From positions 1-64,000 of the forward strand of contig CALRUR010000005.1 of the NCBI GenBank assembly GCA_943371425.1: a stretch of 64,000 nucleotides of DNA, read 5' to 3'. Below are positions 54,564 through 62,757 of the stretch, in pieces; position 1 is the first letter of the stretch, and the number at the start of each line of letters is the position of its first letter. Made by a program: the position numbers and the translations under genes. Source of the stretch: CAJBVG01 sp943371425 (GTDB taxonomy: Bacteria; Bacteroidota; Bacteroidia; Sphingobacteriales; Sphingobacteriaceae). Under the pieces are notes generated by a model. That model worked only from the letters and a program-made list of their open reading frames with translations, searched no databases and was not told the DNA's origin.

Positions 54564-54911
54564 TTATTTTTTCGTCATTTCTTTTCTAAAATAAATACCC
54601 CATTTTAAGACCTCTTCTAAAAGAGGCTTCATCGACTCTCCTAAAGGTGTTAATGCGTATTCGACGGTAACTGGCATACTATCATAGAGTGTGCGACTTA
54701 TTATCTTATTGTTTTCAAGGGCTTTTAATTCTTGCGATAGAATTTTAGGTGAAATATCCGTAATGTCTTTTTTTATTTCGCCAAATCTTTTATTACCATA
54801 TGTTAGCGAAATAATTATAGGGATTCTCCATTTCCCTTGAATAATTTCTAGTGCATCTCTCGAGGCCATTAGTTTATATGGGCAGCTAGCATTTTTTTTT
54901 AGTTTTATCAT
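54564..54911 (-). CDS. HxlR-family winged-helix regulator
   Basis: This 115-residue regulator has the family opening CPYKLMASRDALEIIQGKWRIPIIISLTYGNKRFGEIKKDI and the recognition region ISPKILSQELKALENNKIISRTLYDSMPVTVEYALTPLGESM. Cys at position 9, just before the CPYK-like motif, is the redox cysteine of many family members. It is divergent from the isochorismatase gene and separated from it by a tandem palindrome that is probably its operator. Confidence 0.92.
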   Translation of the reverse strand: MIKLKKNASCPYKLMASRDALEIIQGKWRIPIIISLTYGNKRFGEIKKDITDISPKILSQELKALENNKIISRTLYDSMPVTVEYALTPLGESMKPLLEEVLKWGIYFRKEMTKK

Positions 54912-54927
54912 CTTTTGAATGTTTAAG

Positions 54928-54959
54928 TTACTTGTAGGTAACTAATTACCTGTAGGTAA
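54928..54959. promoter_or_regulatory. Tandem palindromic operator for the HxlR regulator
   Basis: Two near-identical dyads TTACTTGTAGGTAA (54928-54941) and TTACCTGTAGGTAA (54946-54959) are centred 18 bp apart, so they lie on nearly the same face of the helix. They sit 17-48 bases upstream of the HxlR start and about 30 bases upstream of a -7-like element for the divergent gene. Two bound dimers could control both genes. Confidence 0.65.
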
Positions 54960-54987
54960 CAACTATCTTTTTGAAATCAAATGTATG

Positions 54988-54995
54988 TAAATTTG
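54988..54995 (+). promoter_or_regulatory. -7 element of the isochorismatase gene
   Basis: TAAATTTG matches TAnnTTTG. A TTTG lies at 54970-54973, but the 14-nt spacing is shorter than the usual 19-21, so the upstream half of the promoter is uncertain. Confidence 0.45.
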
Positions 54996-55028
54996 CATCA
55001 TTAATTTATAAACAAATATAATAATACA

Positions 55029-55730
55029 ATGATGAAAAATTTTAAGTTGATTTTATTGGTTATAGTTGCTTCAACAGTAGCAATTACAAGCATTTCTTTT
55101 AGGTTTAAAGAGAAAACAAACATTAATCATGAAGGAATAAAAAACGAACAGTTCACACCACAAAATGCTGCAATTATTCTAGTGGATCATCAAAAATCAA
55201 CTATGGATTGGATTTACAGTCAAGACCGCAAATTAGTTGAGAATAATTTAGTAATGTTGGCAAGATTAGGCAACGATTTAAATACTCCACTATTAATTAC
55301 AACCACAATGGAAGAGTATGTAGGTCCTACTTTTCAAGGCATTCAAAAAGTCGCTCCAAATCAATACGCTAAGAGAGTAAAAAGAGGTGGTACTATTAAC
55401 TGTTTTCTTGACCCGAATTTCAATAAAGCTGTAAAAGAATTAGGTCGAAAGAAATTATTTATCGCGGGACTTACAACAGACATTTGTTTGTTACAAACCG
55501 TTAAAGGTGCAGTGGCGGAAGGATATGAAGTAATTGTTGTATCAGATGCCTCGGGTAGTATGACAAAAATGGCAGATGATGTTAGTTTCGATTTTTTCAG
55601 ACAAATTGGTGTAAAAGTTTATTCATCAAATGCAGTATTAGCAGAGTTATATCCAGACTTCGGAACTAAGGATGGACAGAAAGCGATGCAGATAAGCATT
55701 GATGAGGTGGTTTCGAAATTAGGAAAGTAA
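55029..55730 (+). CDS. Isochorismatase family hydrolase
   Basis: This 233-residue cysteine hydrolase has an N-terminal signal or anchor (FKLILLVIVASTVAITSISF), so it is exported or membrane-bound, which is unusual for the family. The fold shows ILVDHQKSTMD with the catalytic Asp, RVKRGGTINCFLD with Lys, and KKLFIAGLTTDICLLQTVKGAVAEGYEVIVVSDASGS with the nucleophile Cys in TTDICL. The substrate may be a nicotinamide-like amide or an isochorismate-like ether and cannot be decided. Confidence 0.88.
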   Translation: MMKNFKLILLVIVASTVAITSISFRFKEKTNINHEGIKNEQFTPQNAAIILVDHQKSTMDWIYSQDRKLVENNLVMLARLGNDLNTPLLITTTMEEYVGPTFQGIQKVAPNQYAKRVKRGGTINCFLDPNFNKAVKELGRKKLFIAGLTTDICLLQTVKGAVAEGYEVIVVSDASGSMTKMADDVSFDFFRQIGVKVYSSNAVLAELYPDFGTKDGQKAMQISIDEVVSKLGK

Positions 55731-55736
55731 TACGAG

Positions 55737-55764
55737 AGTGGTTCGGCAAAGTCGAACCACTTTT
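55737..55764 (+). terminator. Intrinsic terminator after the isochorismatase gene
   Basis: AGTGTTCG pairs with CGAACCACT with one bulged base, followed by TTTT. It lies directly after the gene. Confidence 0.6.
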
Positions 55765-55844
55765 ATTATAATTACACTATATTACAGGCTGTAAGTAAAT
55801 AATTGAATAAGTATCAATTTAACGAATAAAAGAAATCTAATTCA

Positions 55845-56774
55845 TTAATCTATTACCACAAAGGGTGTATTGTGTAATTTTTGTTTTAATGCTGATGGTT
55901 CGTATTTGCAGAACAACCAATTGTAATAGGGCGAAACATAGGTATACTCTCCGGCTCTCGAATATTCTAAACTAAAATTATTGATGTAATATGCATGGAA
56001 TTGATATTTCTGAATCATCATTTGAGGAAAACGGTGATCAATAGAATCTTGTAATAATTCGATGATTAAATAATCGATTTTTTCAATTTGCTTTTTCGCA
56101 CCTTCTATGAATTCAAATTCTGCTCCCTCCACATCAACCTTAATTAATAATTTTTGTTCCACCATAGAACTAGCAAAAGTGTCGAAACTAGTAGAATCGA
56201 TAGTTACAGCCTCAAGTTTGTGTTTGTTCTCAAATGTATTTTTGATACTCCCAGAACTATCGTCTGTTAAATTTCGATAAAATGTAATGGGTTCATTGGT
56301 ATTTGAAATTGCTAATTTATGTGCAATAAAATTCTTGTTATTTCTTTGCTGATTTTTTTGTAATTGCTCGAACAGAACTGGATCTGGTTCGAAGAAATGG
56401 ATTGGCTTGTTCGATGGGTTGTGTTCATCAATATAAAAACAAAAATAACCCAAATTGGCACCAATGTCTATAAAAGCATCGCTGTGTTTCAGTAATTCTT
56501 TTAATAGATGCAGTGTCGCATATTCTTGAGTATACAATTTCGGAGTTCCAAATGCTGCAATAGGGTGCGAAATGCTAACATTGATGCTGTATGTAGCATT
56601 GATACCCAAATTGCTTTTTATAACCAATGACTGATCGCAATAGGTTGCCATATTGGAAACGATTCTGAAAAATATACTTGTTTTGTAATGTGCAGGTAAA
56701 CGAGCAGCTAATTTGATTAGTTGCAATTTGAATGGTAATATTCGAACGATGAAATGGTAGATTTTCAAGAGCAT
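55845..56774 (-). CDS. FkbM family methyltransferase
   Basis: This 309-residue SAM-dependent methyltransferase-like protein has SDAFIDIGANLGYFCFYI (motif I), KPIHFFEPDPVLFEQLQKN (acidic motif II), LTDDSSGSIK and LLIKVDVEGAEFEFIEGAKK. The last two are family signatures. Such enzymes usually methylate sugars or polyketides. There is no neighbouring glycan cluster. It is preceded on this strand by hppD, with a terminator in between. Confidence 0.87.
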   Translation of the reverse strand: MLLKIYHFIVRILPFKLQLIKLAARLPAHYKTSIFFRIVSNMATYCDQSLVIKSNLGINATYSINVSISHPIAAFGTPKLYTQEYATLHLLKELLKHSDAFIDIGANLGYFCFYIDEHNPSNKPIHFFEPDPVLFEQLQKNQQRNNKNFIAHKLAISNTNEPITFYRNLTDDSSGSIKNTFENKHKLEAVTIDSTSFDTFASSMVEQKLLIKVDVEGAEFEFIEGAKKQIEKIDYLIIELLQDSIDHRFPQMMIQKYQFHAYYINNFSLEYSRAGEYTYVSPYYNWLFCKYEPSALKQKLHNTPFVVID

Positions 56775-56784
56775 ATACGAATAT

Positions 56785-56813
56785 AAAAAAAGGAGGTTAT
56801 AAACCTCCTTTTT
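56785..56813. terminator. Intrinsic terminator between hppD and the FkbM gene
   Basis: AAAAAAGGAGGTT (56785-56797) pairs with AACCTCCTTTTT (56802-56813). It lies downstream of hppD on the minus strand and is symmetric. Confidence 0.9.
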
Positions 56814-56833
56814 ATTAAGAATATAAACTTGAA

Positions 56834-57982
56834 TTATAAGTTACCTCTTAGTTCTTGTTCGCGCTCAATCGATTCGAACAATGCTTTAAAATTGCCTTTC
56901 CCAAAGGATGTAGCACCGCGACGTTGAATAATTTCATAGAATACTGTTGGGCGATCTTCTACTGGTTTTGTAAATATTTGTAATAAATAACCCTCAGGAT
57001 CTCTATCCACCAAAATATTTAATTTTTTCAATTCTTCTACTGGCTCGTCTATTTTACCTACGCGCTCAAATAAATCGTCGTAATAAGTTTCCGGTACATA
57101 TAAAAACTCAATACCTCTTCTGCGCATTTCTGCAACGGTTTCAATAATATTATCGGTTGCAATGGCAATGTGTTGTACTCCGGCACCATAATAAAAATCG
57201 ATGTATTCTTCTATTTGCGATTTTTTCTTTCCTTCTGCAGGTTCGTTAATTGGGAATTTCACATAGCCAGTTCCGTTGGAAACTACTTTCGACATTAACG
57301 ATGAATATTCGGTTGAGATGTCTGTATCATCGAATGTAATCAATAGTTTGAAGCCCATTACATCTTCGTAGTATTTTACCCATTTGTTCATTTCGCCCCA
57401 GCCTACATTGCCTACACAATGGTCTACAAATTTTAATCCGATTGGTTTTGCAATTGGATCTTTTGGCATAGCTTTAAAACCAGGCATGAAAGCACCTTTG
57501 TAGTTTTTACGTTCTACAAATGTATGTACAGTGTCGCCGTAAGTTTTAATAGTGGCAATTTTCACTTCACCGTGTTCGTCTGTTAATGTTTGAGGTTCCG
57601 AAACCGTAATAGCTCCGCGTTTCATTACCTCGGCATACGAATATTCTACATCATCTACCCAGATGGCTAATACTTTTACTCCATCACCGTGTAATTTTAC
57701 ATGTTCAGAAATTTCTGATTTAGGGTCGAAAGATGTAGTAAGAACTAATCTTATTTTATCTTGCTGTAAAACATATGAAGCTTTACCTCTTACACCCGTT
57801 TCAGGCCCTGCATAGGCAACTAATTCGAAGCCAAATGCACTTCTGTAAAAGTAGGCGGCTTGTTTTGCATTACCTACATAAAATTCTATATAGTCTGTAC
57901 CTAATAAAGGCAAGAAGTCTTCAGCAGGATTATGGTCCTTGTGTAATTCTGCTAATTGATTTGATTTATCTATTGTTTCCAT
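56834..57982 (-). CDS. hppD: 4-hydroxyphenylpyruvate dioxygenase
   Basis: This 382-residue non-haem iron enzyme makes homogentisate in tyrosine degradation. It has two VOC-type domains. The first begins DYIEFYVGNAKQAAYFYRSAFGFELVAYAGPETG. The second has iron ligands His in KFVDHCVGNV, His in GAGVQHIAIATDNI and Glu in the VFYEIIQRRG segment. QIFTKPVEDRPTVF matches the family C-terminus. The upstream junction with hmgA is an octad and heptad array. Confidence 0.97.
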   Translation of the reverse strand: METIDKSNQLAELHKDHNPAEDFLPLLGTDYIEFYVGNAKQAAYFYRSAFGFELVAYAGPETGVRGKASYVLQQDKIRLVLTTSFDPKSEISEHVKLHGDGVKVLAIWVDDVEYSYAEVMKRGAITVSEPQTLTDEHGEVKIATIKTYGDTVHTFVERKNYKGAFMPGFKAMPKDPIAKPIGLKFVDHCVGNVGWGEMNKWVKYYEDVMGFKLLITFDDTDISTEYSSLMSKVVSNGTGYVKFPINEPAEGKKKSQIEEYIDFYYGAGVQHIAIATDNIIETVAEMRRRGIEFLYVPETYYDDLFERVGKIDEPVEELKKLNILVDRDPEGYLLQIFTKPVEDRPTVFYEIIQRRGATSFGKGNFKALFESIEREQELRGNL

Positions 57983-57985
57983 CTT

Positions 57986-58066
57986 TCTTAATTGTAAATT
58001 GTAAATTGTTAATTGTGAATTATTAGCACACTAGCATACTAGCATACTACCACACTATCACACTAA
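57986..58066. repeat. Octad plus heptad array in the hmgA-hppD junction
   Basis: Read on the minus strand from the hmgA stop, 8-nt units GTGTGATA GTGTGGTA GTATGCTA GTATGCTA GTGTGCTA come first, then 7-nt units ACAATTA ACAATTT ACAATTT ACAATTA. The array ends a few bases before the hppD ATG. It has the same order as the composites at 14375-14472 and 14681-14786. Confidence 0.88.
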
Positions 58067-59229
58067 CTCACATCCTCCTGCCAGCTGCTAAAGTATCCTG
58101 GATCTTCAATGGCTACGGCATCTTCGGTAAGCATTAATGGGCGAAAAGGATCTACCATTACTGCTAATTCTTCAGTACTTTCTTTGCCAATTGATTTTTC
58201 AACTGTACCTGGATGTGGTCCGTGCGGAATTCCTCCTGGGTGTAAAGTAATCTGACCTTTCTCCACACTTTTACGGCTCATAAAATCACCATCTACATAA
58301 TACAACACCTCATCTGAATCTACATTACTATGGTTATATGGAGCAGGAATTGCTTGAGGATGATAATCGTATTTACGAGGCACAAAAGAGCAAACCACAA
58401 AATTATGTGCTTCGAACATTTGATGTACTGGAGGTGGTTGATGTACGCGACCTGTTATTGGTTCGAAATCATGAATAGAGATAGCCCAAGGGAAATGAAA
58501 TCCGTCCCAACCAACAAAATCGAAAGGATGAGTACCGTAAGTATATGGATAAATTAAGCCTTGTTTTTTAATCAATACTTTAAAATCACCTTCTTGGTCG
58601 AATGTTTCTAAGTCTTGTGGCATTTTCATATCGCGTTCGCAAAATGGCGAATGCTCTAATAATTGCCCTACTTTATTTCTGTATCGGTGTGGTGTGGTAA
58701 TAGGGGTAAAGGATTCAAGAATAAACAAACGGTTGTTCTCGTCGTTAAATTCTAATTGATAAATGGTTCCTCTAGGAATAATTAGGTAATCGCCGTATTC
58801 GAATTTAATTTTACCGTAGCCTGTTTTTAAGGTTCCAGAGCCAACGTGTATAAAAATCATTTCATCTGCCTGCGAATTTTTAAAGAAATAATCGGTCATT
58901 GATTTCTTTGGAGCGGCTAATGAAATATGTAAATCTGAATTTACCAACACTGGTTTACGCGATTTTAAATAATCGTCTTCTGCCTTTATTTTAAAGCCTT
59001 TTAAACTGGTATGCTTTAGGTGTTTTTCACGCGCTATTTTTGGTTCCACCGAATAGGGTTCACCTAATTCTTTAACGATGGTTGGTGGGTGACAATGGTA
59101 GATTAACGAATAAACGTTTGAAAAGCCTTCTGTAGAAACGAGTTCTTCGGCATATAACTTTCCGTTTGGCTTTCTAAAGATAGTATGACGTTTAGGGGGA
59201 ATTTGCCCCAATTTATGGTAAATAGGCAT
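58063..59229 (-). CDS. hmgA: Homogentisate 1,2-dioxygenase
   Basis: This 388-residue ring-cleaving enzyme turns homogentisate into maleylacetoacetate. It has a cupin-like fold. Landmarks are EMIFIHVGSGTLKTGYGKIKFEYGDYLIIPRGTIYQLEF and PPPVHQMFEAHNFVVCSFVPRKYDYHPQAIPAPYNHSNVDSDEVLYYVDGDFMSR, the latter with the His/Glu ligand region. LHPGGIPHGPHPG follows. It is divergent from the FAH-family gene. Its last codons and stop lie in the octad array. Confidence 0.96.
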   Translation of the reverse strand: MPIYHKLGQIPPKRHTIFRKPNGKLYAEELVSTEGFSNVYSLIYHCHPPTIVKELGEPYSVEPKIAREKHLKHTSLKGFKIKAEDDYLKSRKPVLVNSDLHISLAAPKKSMTDYFFKNSQADEMIFIHVGSGTLKTGYGKIKFEYGDYLIIPRGTIYQLEFNDENNRLFILESFTPITTPHRYRNKVGQLLEHSPFCERDMKMPQDLETFDQEGDFKVLIKKQGLIYPYTYGTHPFDFVGWDGFHFPWAISIHDFEPITGRVHQPPPVHQMFEAHNFVVCSFVPRKYDYHPQAIPAPYNHSNVDSDEVLYYVDGDFMSRKSVEKGQITLHPGGIPHGPHPGTVEKSIGKESTEELAVMVDPFRPLMLTEDAVAIEDPGYFSSWQEDVS

Positions 59230-59483
59230 ATTATTGAATTATAATTTAACAACTGAAAATTAGTAAAAAATATCGAAAAAAGCAGGAATAGCGTGATTCC
59301 TAATGGTATTAAAGAGAATATTGAGCCAAAACAATTTTAGAAATCATTCTTTGCATAAAAACATGCTCAGTTTCAGAGGCATGCCAATTAAAAGAATGTG
59401 TTAATTGTGCGTTCATTTCAATGGCTAAGATAGGCCTTATTTTTATTTAATCAAATCTCTTAAATCGATAAACATTATTTTAT

Positions 59484-59491
59484 TAGTTTTG
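59484..59491 (+). promoter_or_regulatory. -7 element of the FAH-family gene
   Basis: TAGTTTTG matches TAnnTTTG, 16 bases before the ATG. No good TTTG is seen at the correct distance upstream. The 278-base divergent spacer holds no other clear signal. Confidence 0.4.
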
Positions 59492-59507
59492 GGGAAATTC
59501 AAATACG

Positions 59508-60503
59508 ATGAAATTAGTTTCTTATAAAACCGAAAACCTTGAAAAACTAGGTGTATTTATTAATGGACATATTTACAATTTACATTCTGTAGATAAATTA
59601 ATCCCACATACCATGAACGAGTTTTTATGGGGAGGTGAAGAATTAATGGAGCGTGCGCACAAAGTAAACAATGGAATTAAAGATGGTTCTATTGAAGGTC
59701 GCGAAGAAGTGTTTTTTGAAATCTTAGCACCTGTTCCACACCCTACTTCTTGCAGAGATGGTTATGCATTCCGCCAGCATGTAGCGGCAGCGCGTAGAAA
59801 CAGAGGAGTGGAAATGATTAAAGAATTTGATTCGTATCCAATTTTTTATTTTACAAATCATAATGCAGTTCAAGGACCTGGTGAGGTAGAATGTATGCCA
59901 GATCATTTCGAGAAATTAGATTTCGAATTAGAAGTGGCTGCGGTAATTGGTAAAAAAGGAAGAAACATACGTGCTTCGGAAGCCGATGAATACATTGCAG
60001 GTTATTGCATCATGAATGATATGAGCGCACGTACTTTACAGATGGAAGAAATGCTCTTAAACTTAGGCCCTGCAAAAGGAAAAGATTTTTCTACCGTTAT
60101 TGGTCCATGGTTAGTAACGCCAGATGAATTAACGGAATACTTAGTGGCGGCTAAAGCAAACCACATCGGTAATTCTTATAATTTACAAATGAAATGTTGG
60201 GTAAATGGGGTAGAAGTATCATCAGGAAATGTTGCCGATATGGATTGGACCTTTGCAGAAATTATAGAAAGATGTGCTTACGGTGTCGATATTTTACCAG
60301 GTGATGTAATTGGATCTGGAACCGTTGGTACTGGTTGCTTTTTAGAATTAAATGGAACCGGTTTATTAAATGATAAAAATTTTAAACCACAATGGTTGCA
60401 AGACGGTGATGTAGTGGAAATGGAAATTACTGGTTTAGGCATATTAAGCAACACCATTAGAAAAGTGGACACTGATTTTTCTTTGTTGAAAATGAAGAAA
60501 TAG
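59508..60503 (+). CDS. Fumarylacetoacetate hydrolase family protein
   Basis: This 331-residue FAH-fold enzyme, placed next to hmgA and hppD, probably hydrolyses fumarylacetoacetate to fumarate and acetoacetate. The core has CRDGYAFRQHVAAARRNRG, FEKLDFELEVAAVIGKKGRNIRASEADEYIAGYCIMNDMSARTLQ with acidic metal ligands, and ILPGDVIGSGTVGTGCFLELNG. A separate maleylacetoacetate isomerase is not visible here. Confidence 0.92.
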   Translation: MKLVSYKTENLEKLGVFINGHIYNLHSVDKLIPHTMNEFLWGGEELMERAHKVNNGIKDGSIEGREEVFFEILAPVPHPTSCRDGYAFRQHVAAARRNRGVEMIKEFDSYPIFYFTNHNAVQGPGEVECMPDHFEKLDFELEVAAVIGKKGRNIRASEADEYIAGYCIMNDMSARTLQMEEMLLNLGPAKGKDFSTVIGPWLVTPDELTEYLVAAKANHIGNSYNLQMKCWVNGVEVSSGNVADMDWTFAEIIERCAYGVDILPGDVIGSGTVGTGCFLELNGTGLLNDKNFKPQWLQDGDVVEMEITGLGILSNTIRKVDTDFSLLKMKK

Positions 60504-60590
60504 TAGTGAGTATAGAGTAGTGAGTATCGACTACTCACTACTCATACTCATACTCGCTACCCGCTACCCGCTACTCGTTACTCAATACTA
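60501..60590. repeat. Heptad array with hairpin
   Basis: The array begins in the stop codon of the FAH gene. Left words are GTAGTGAG-like. GAGTAGTGAG (60515-60524) pairs perfectly with CTCACTACTC (60534-60543). Right words are CTACTCA, CTACCCG, CTACTCG, TTACTCA, ATACTAA, ending just before the next ATG. Confidence 0.86.
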
Positions 60591-60593
60591 AAT

Positions 60594-61451
60594 ATGAAAT
60601 CTCTCCTCATAAAAGACCTTAGCCCACAGCAAACACAAATGTTTTTGCAATATGCTGTTGCGCCCAGACCTATAGCATTTGTTAGTACAATTGATGAAGA
60701 AGGAAATGTGAATTTAAGTCCATTTTCATTTTTTAATTTATTTAGTTCTAATCCTCCAATTTTAGTTTTTTCTCCAGCTCGAAGAGTAAGAGATAATACT
60801 ACAAAGCATACACTTGATAATGTATTGAAGATAAAAGAATGCACCATCAACATTGTTAATTATGATATGGTGCAACAAACAAGTTTATCTAGCACCGAAT
60901 ATCCACGAGGTGTAAACGAATTTGTAAAAGCTGGTTTTACAGAATTAAAATCGGAGCATGTTCGTCCGCCAAGAGTGAAAGAAGCACCTGTACAATTTGA
61001 ATGTATTGTGCGCGATGTTATTGCATTGGCTGAAACACCAGGTGCAGGAAACCTAGTGCTGGCGGAGGTTATAGCGATGCACATTTCTGAAGATGTATTA
61101 GGGGAAGACGGGAAAATTGATCAATTAAAAATGGATCATGTAGCACGTTTGGGTGGCGATTGGTATTCGAGAGTTACCAAAGAAAGTTTATTTCAAGTAG
61201 CAAAACCCTTAACTACTATGGGTATTGGCGTTGACGCATTGCCCGAAAAAATTAGAAATTCGAAAATACTTACCGGAAACAATTTAGGTCAGTTAGGAAA
61301 CGTCGAACAAATACCAAACATCAACGAAAATGAAAAAGCAGAATTACTAAACTTATACTCTAAACTCAGCGAAAATCAAATCCATTTAATTGCAAAAGAA
61401 TTCTTAGACAACGGGAATGTTGTGGATGCCTGGAAAATCTTGCAAATTTGA
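60594..61451 (+). CDS. Flavin reductase family protein
   Basis: This 285-residue FMN-binding split-barrel protein has APRPIAFVSTIDEEGNVNLSPFSFFNLFSSNPPILVFSPARRVRDNTTKHTL, the flavin-binding signature, and INIVNYDMVQQTSLSSTEYPRGVNEFVKAGF. Its position after the FAH gene suggests a role with the tyrosine degradation genes, but the reaction is unknown. Its last codons (CAA ATT TGA) belong to an octad array. Confidence 0.9.
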   Translation: MKSLLIKDLSPQQTQMFLQYAVAPRPIAFVSTIDEEGNVNLSPFSFFNLFSSNPPILVFSPARRVRDNTTKHTLDNVLKIKECTINIVNYDMVQQTSLSSTEYPRGVNEFVKAGFTELKSEHVRPPRVKEAPVQFECIVRDVIALAETPGAGNLVLAEVIAMHISEDVLGEDGKIDQLKMDHVARLGGDWYSRVTKESLFQVAKPLTTMGIGVDALPEKIRNSKILTGNNLGQLGNVEQIPNINENEKAELLNLYSKLSENQIHLIAKEFLDNGNVVDAWKILQI

Positions 61452-61541
61452 AAATGTGCAAATTTGCAAATCCCGAAAAATCGGGACAAGTTATGCAAAT
61501 GGGTGGCTCATGAGCATACGAGCATACGAACAAACTAGCAT
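61440..61541. repeat. Octad arrays between flavin reductase and OsmC genes
   Basis: TTGCAAAT TTGAAAAT GTGCAAAT TTGCAAAT starts within the coding end. A CCCGAAAAATCGGG hairpin (61473-61486) follows. GAGCATAC GAGCATAC GAACAAAC TAGCAT then ends right before the OsmC ATG. Confidence 0.84.
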
Positions 61542-62009
61542 ATGAAAAAGCATCACTATAAATTAAAAGTAACCTGGACAGGCAATTTAGGTACAGGTAC
61601 AAGTAAATATGATGAGTATAGTAGAGACCATATAGTTTCTGCAATTGGTAAGGTTGATTTAATGGGTTCGGCAGATCCTGCATTTAGGGGAGATGCTAGT
61701 AAATACAACCCAGAGGAGATGTTGTTATCTGCTCTTTCTACTTGCCATATGTTATGGTATTTTCATTTTTGTGCTGATAATGGAATTGTGGTTACCGATT
61801 ACGTAGATGAGCCAGAAGGCTTGATGGAAGAGGCTAGTACAGGTGGAGGAAAATTTCTAGAAGTAACATTAAAACCTACTATTACCATTACCGATGCGAG
61901 TAAAGCTGCTTTGGCTATTGAGCTGCATGAAAAAGCGAACAGCAAATGTTTTATTGCAAATTCTGTAAACTTCCCTGTACATCATTTGCCAACCATTCAA
62001 ATTCTATAA
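61542..62009 (+). CDS. OsmC family protein
   Basis: This 155-residue OsmC-fold protein, probably a thiol peroxidase, has ALSTCHMLWYFHFCADNGI with the first catalytic Cys and ANSKCFIANSVNFPVHHLP with the second. Both are present, so peroxidase activity is plausible. The stop overlaps the end of the convergent outer-membrane gene by 13 nt. Confidence 0.9.
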   Translation: MKKHHYKLKVTWTGNLGTGTSKYDEYSRDHIVSAIGKVDLMGSADPAFRGDASKYNPEEMLLSALSTCHMLWYFHFCADNGIVVTDYVDEPEGLMEEASTGGGKFLEVTLKPTITITDASKAALAIELHEKANSKCFIANSVNFPVHHLPTIQIL

Positions 62010-62707
62010 GCTAAACCTATTCTTAAATTATAGTTCATTGGGAGCATGTTGAAATTTGTGCTGTAGGTGTTTCTTTGCGATTTACTTTTTGTTGGATCCT
62101 CTATTTCTGTTGTTGTAAAATTGAAATCAATTAAGTTAAAAGGAAGGTTAACATCAAAAAATAATTTTTCAGATAATTGATAAATAAATCGTGGGGCTAT
62201 ATAGCCCGAAGCACCAATCTGTGTATACGATTCCGGAAAATTTGTGGTAATTAAAGGGATTGTTTTTTTATTGTATATAAAAGGTTGTACACCATAACTT
62301 ACACTAAACACTCCTTTCTTATTTAGTCTGCTTTTTTTGGTTGCTGGGGTATACTCGTATCTGAATGACAAATTGAAATTGGAGATTTCTTGCCCGCCAA
62401 TAATATTAGAATTTATGGTATCCAATAATTCCTCCTTCTCACTATTGAAACTCAAATCGAATCTGTTGAGTTCTAATTCGTGTGTATTTCCATTTTTAGC
62501 AGTATAAGCAATAGCAAATGTGGGCGATAAAACATTAATTTCCTTCTCCGTTTTTAAGTAATATTTGCTAGCTGCGCTGTAATTGCTTTCGTTTTTTACA
62601 AAAGAACTCTGGTTGTATAGTTTAATTTTGATTGTACTTGTGTTTTGCTGTGCATAAGCACCGAAACTCAATAAATACAATATGAAAAGTGATTTGATGA
62701 TTTTCAT
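61997..62707 (-). CDS. Outer-membrane beta-barrel protein of unknown function
   Basis: This 236-residue protein has a signal peptide (IIKSLFILYLLSFGAYAQ) and alternating strands (FAIAYTAKNGNTHELELNRFDLSF, NLSFRYEYTP, VFSVSYGVQPFIY). It ends YNLRIGLAYRI, an aromatic-containing C-terminal strand. It resembles small Bacteroidota outer-membrane proteins. Function is unknown. Confidence 0.72.
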   Translation of the reverse strand: MKIIKSLFILYLLSFGAYAQQNTSTIKIKLYNQSSFVKNESNYSAASKYYLKTEKEINVLSPTFAIAYTAKNGNTHELELNRFDLSFNSEKEELLDTINSNIIGGQEISNFNLSFRYEYTPATKKSRLNKKGVFSVSYGVQPFIYNKKTIPLITTNFPESYTQIGASGYIAPRFIYQLSEKLFFDVNLPFNLIDFNFTTTEIEDPTKSKSQRNTYSTNFNMLPMNYNLRIGLAYRI

Positions 62708-62757
62708 CTGGGTGAAATTTTATACCAAACGCATAAAATTTGTGGATATTATTATTT

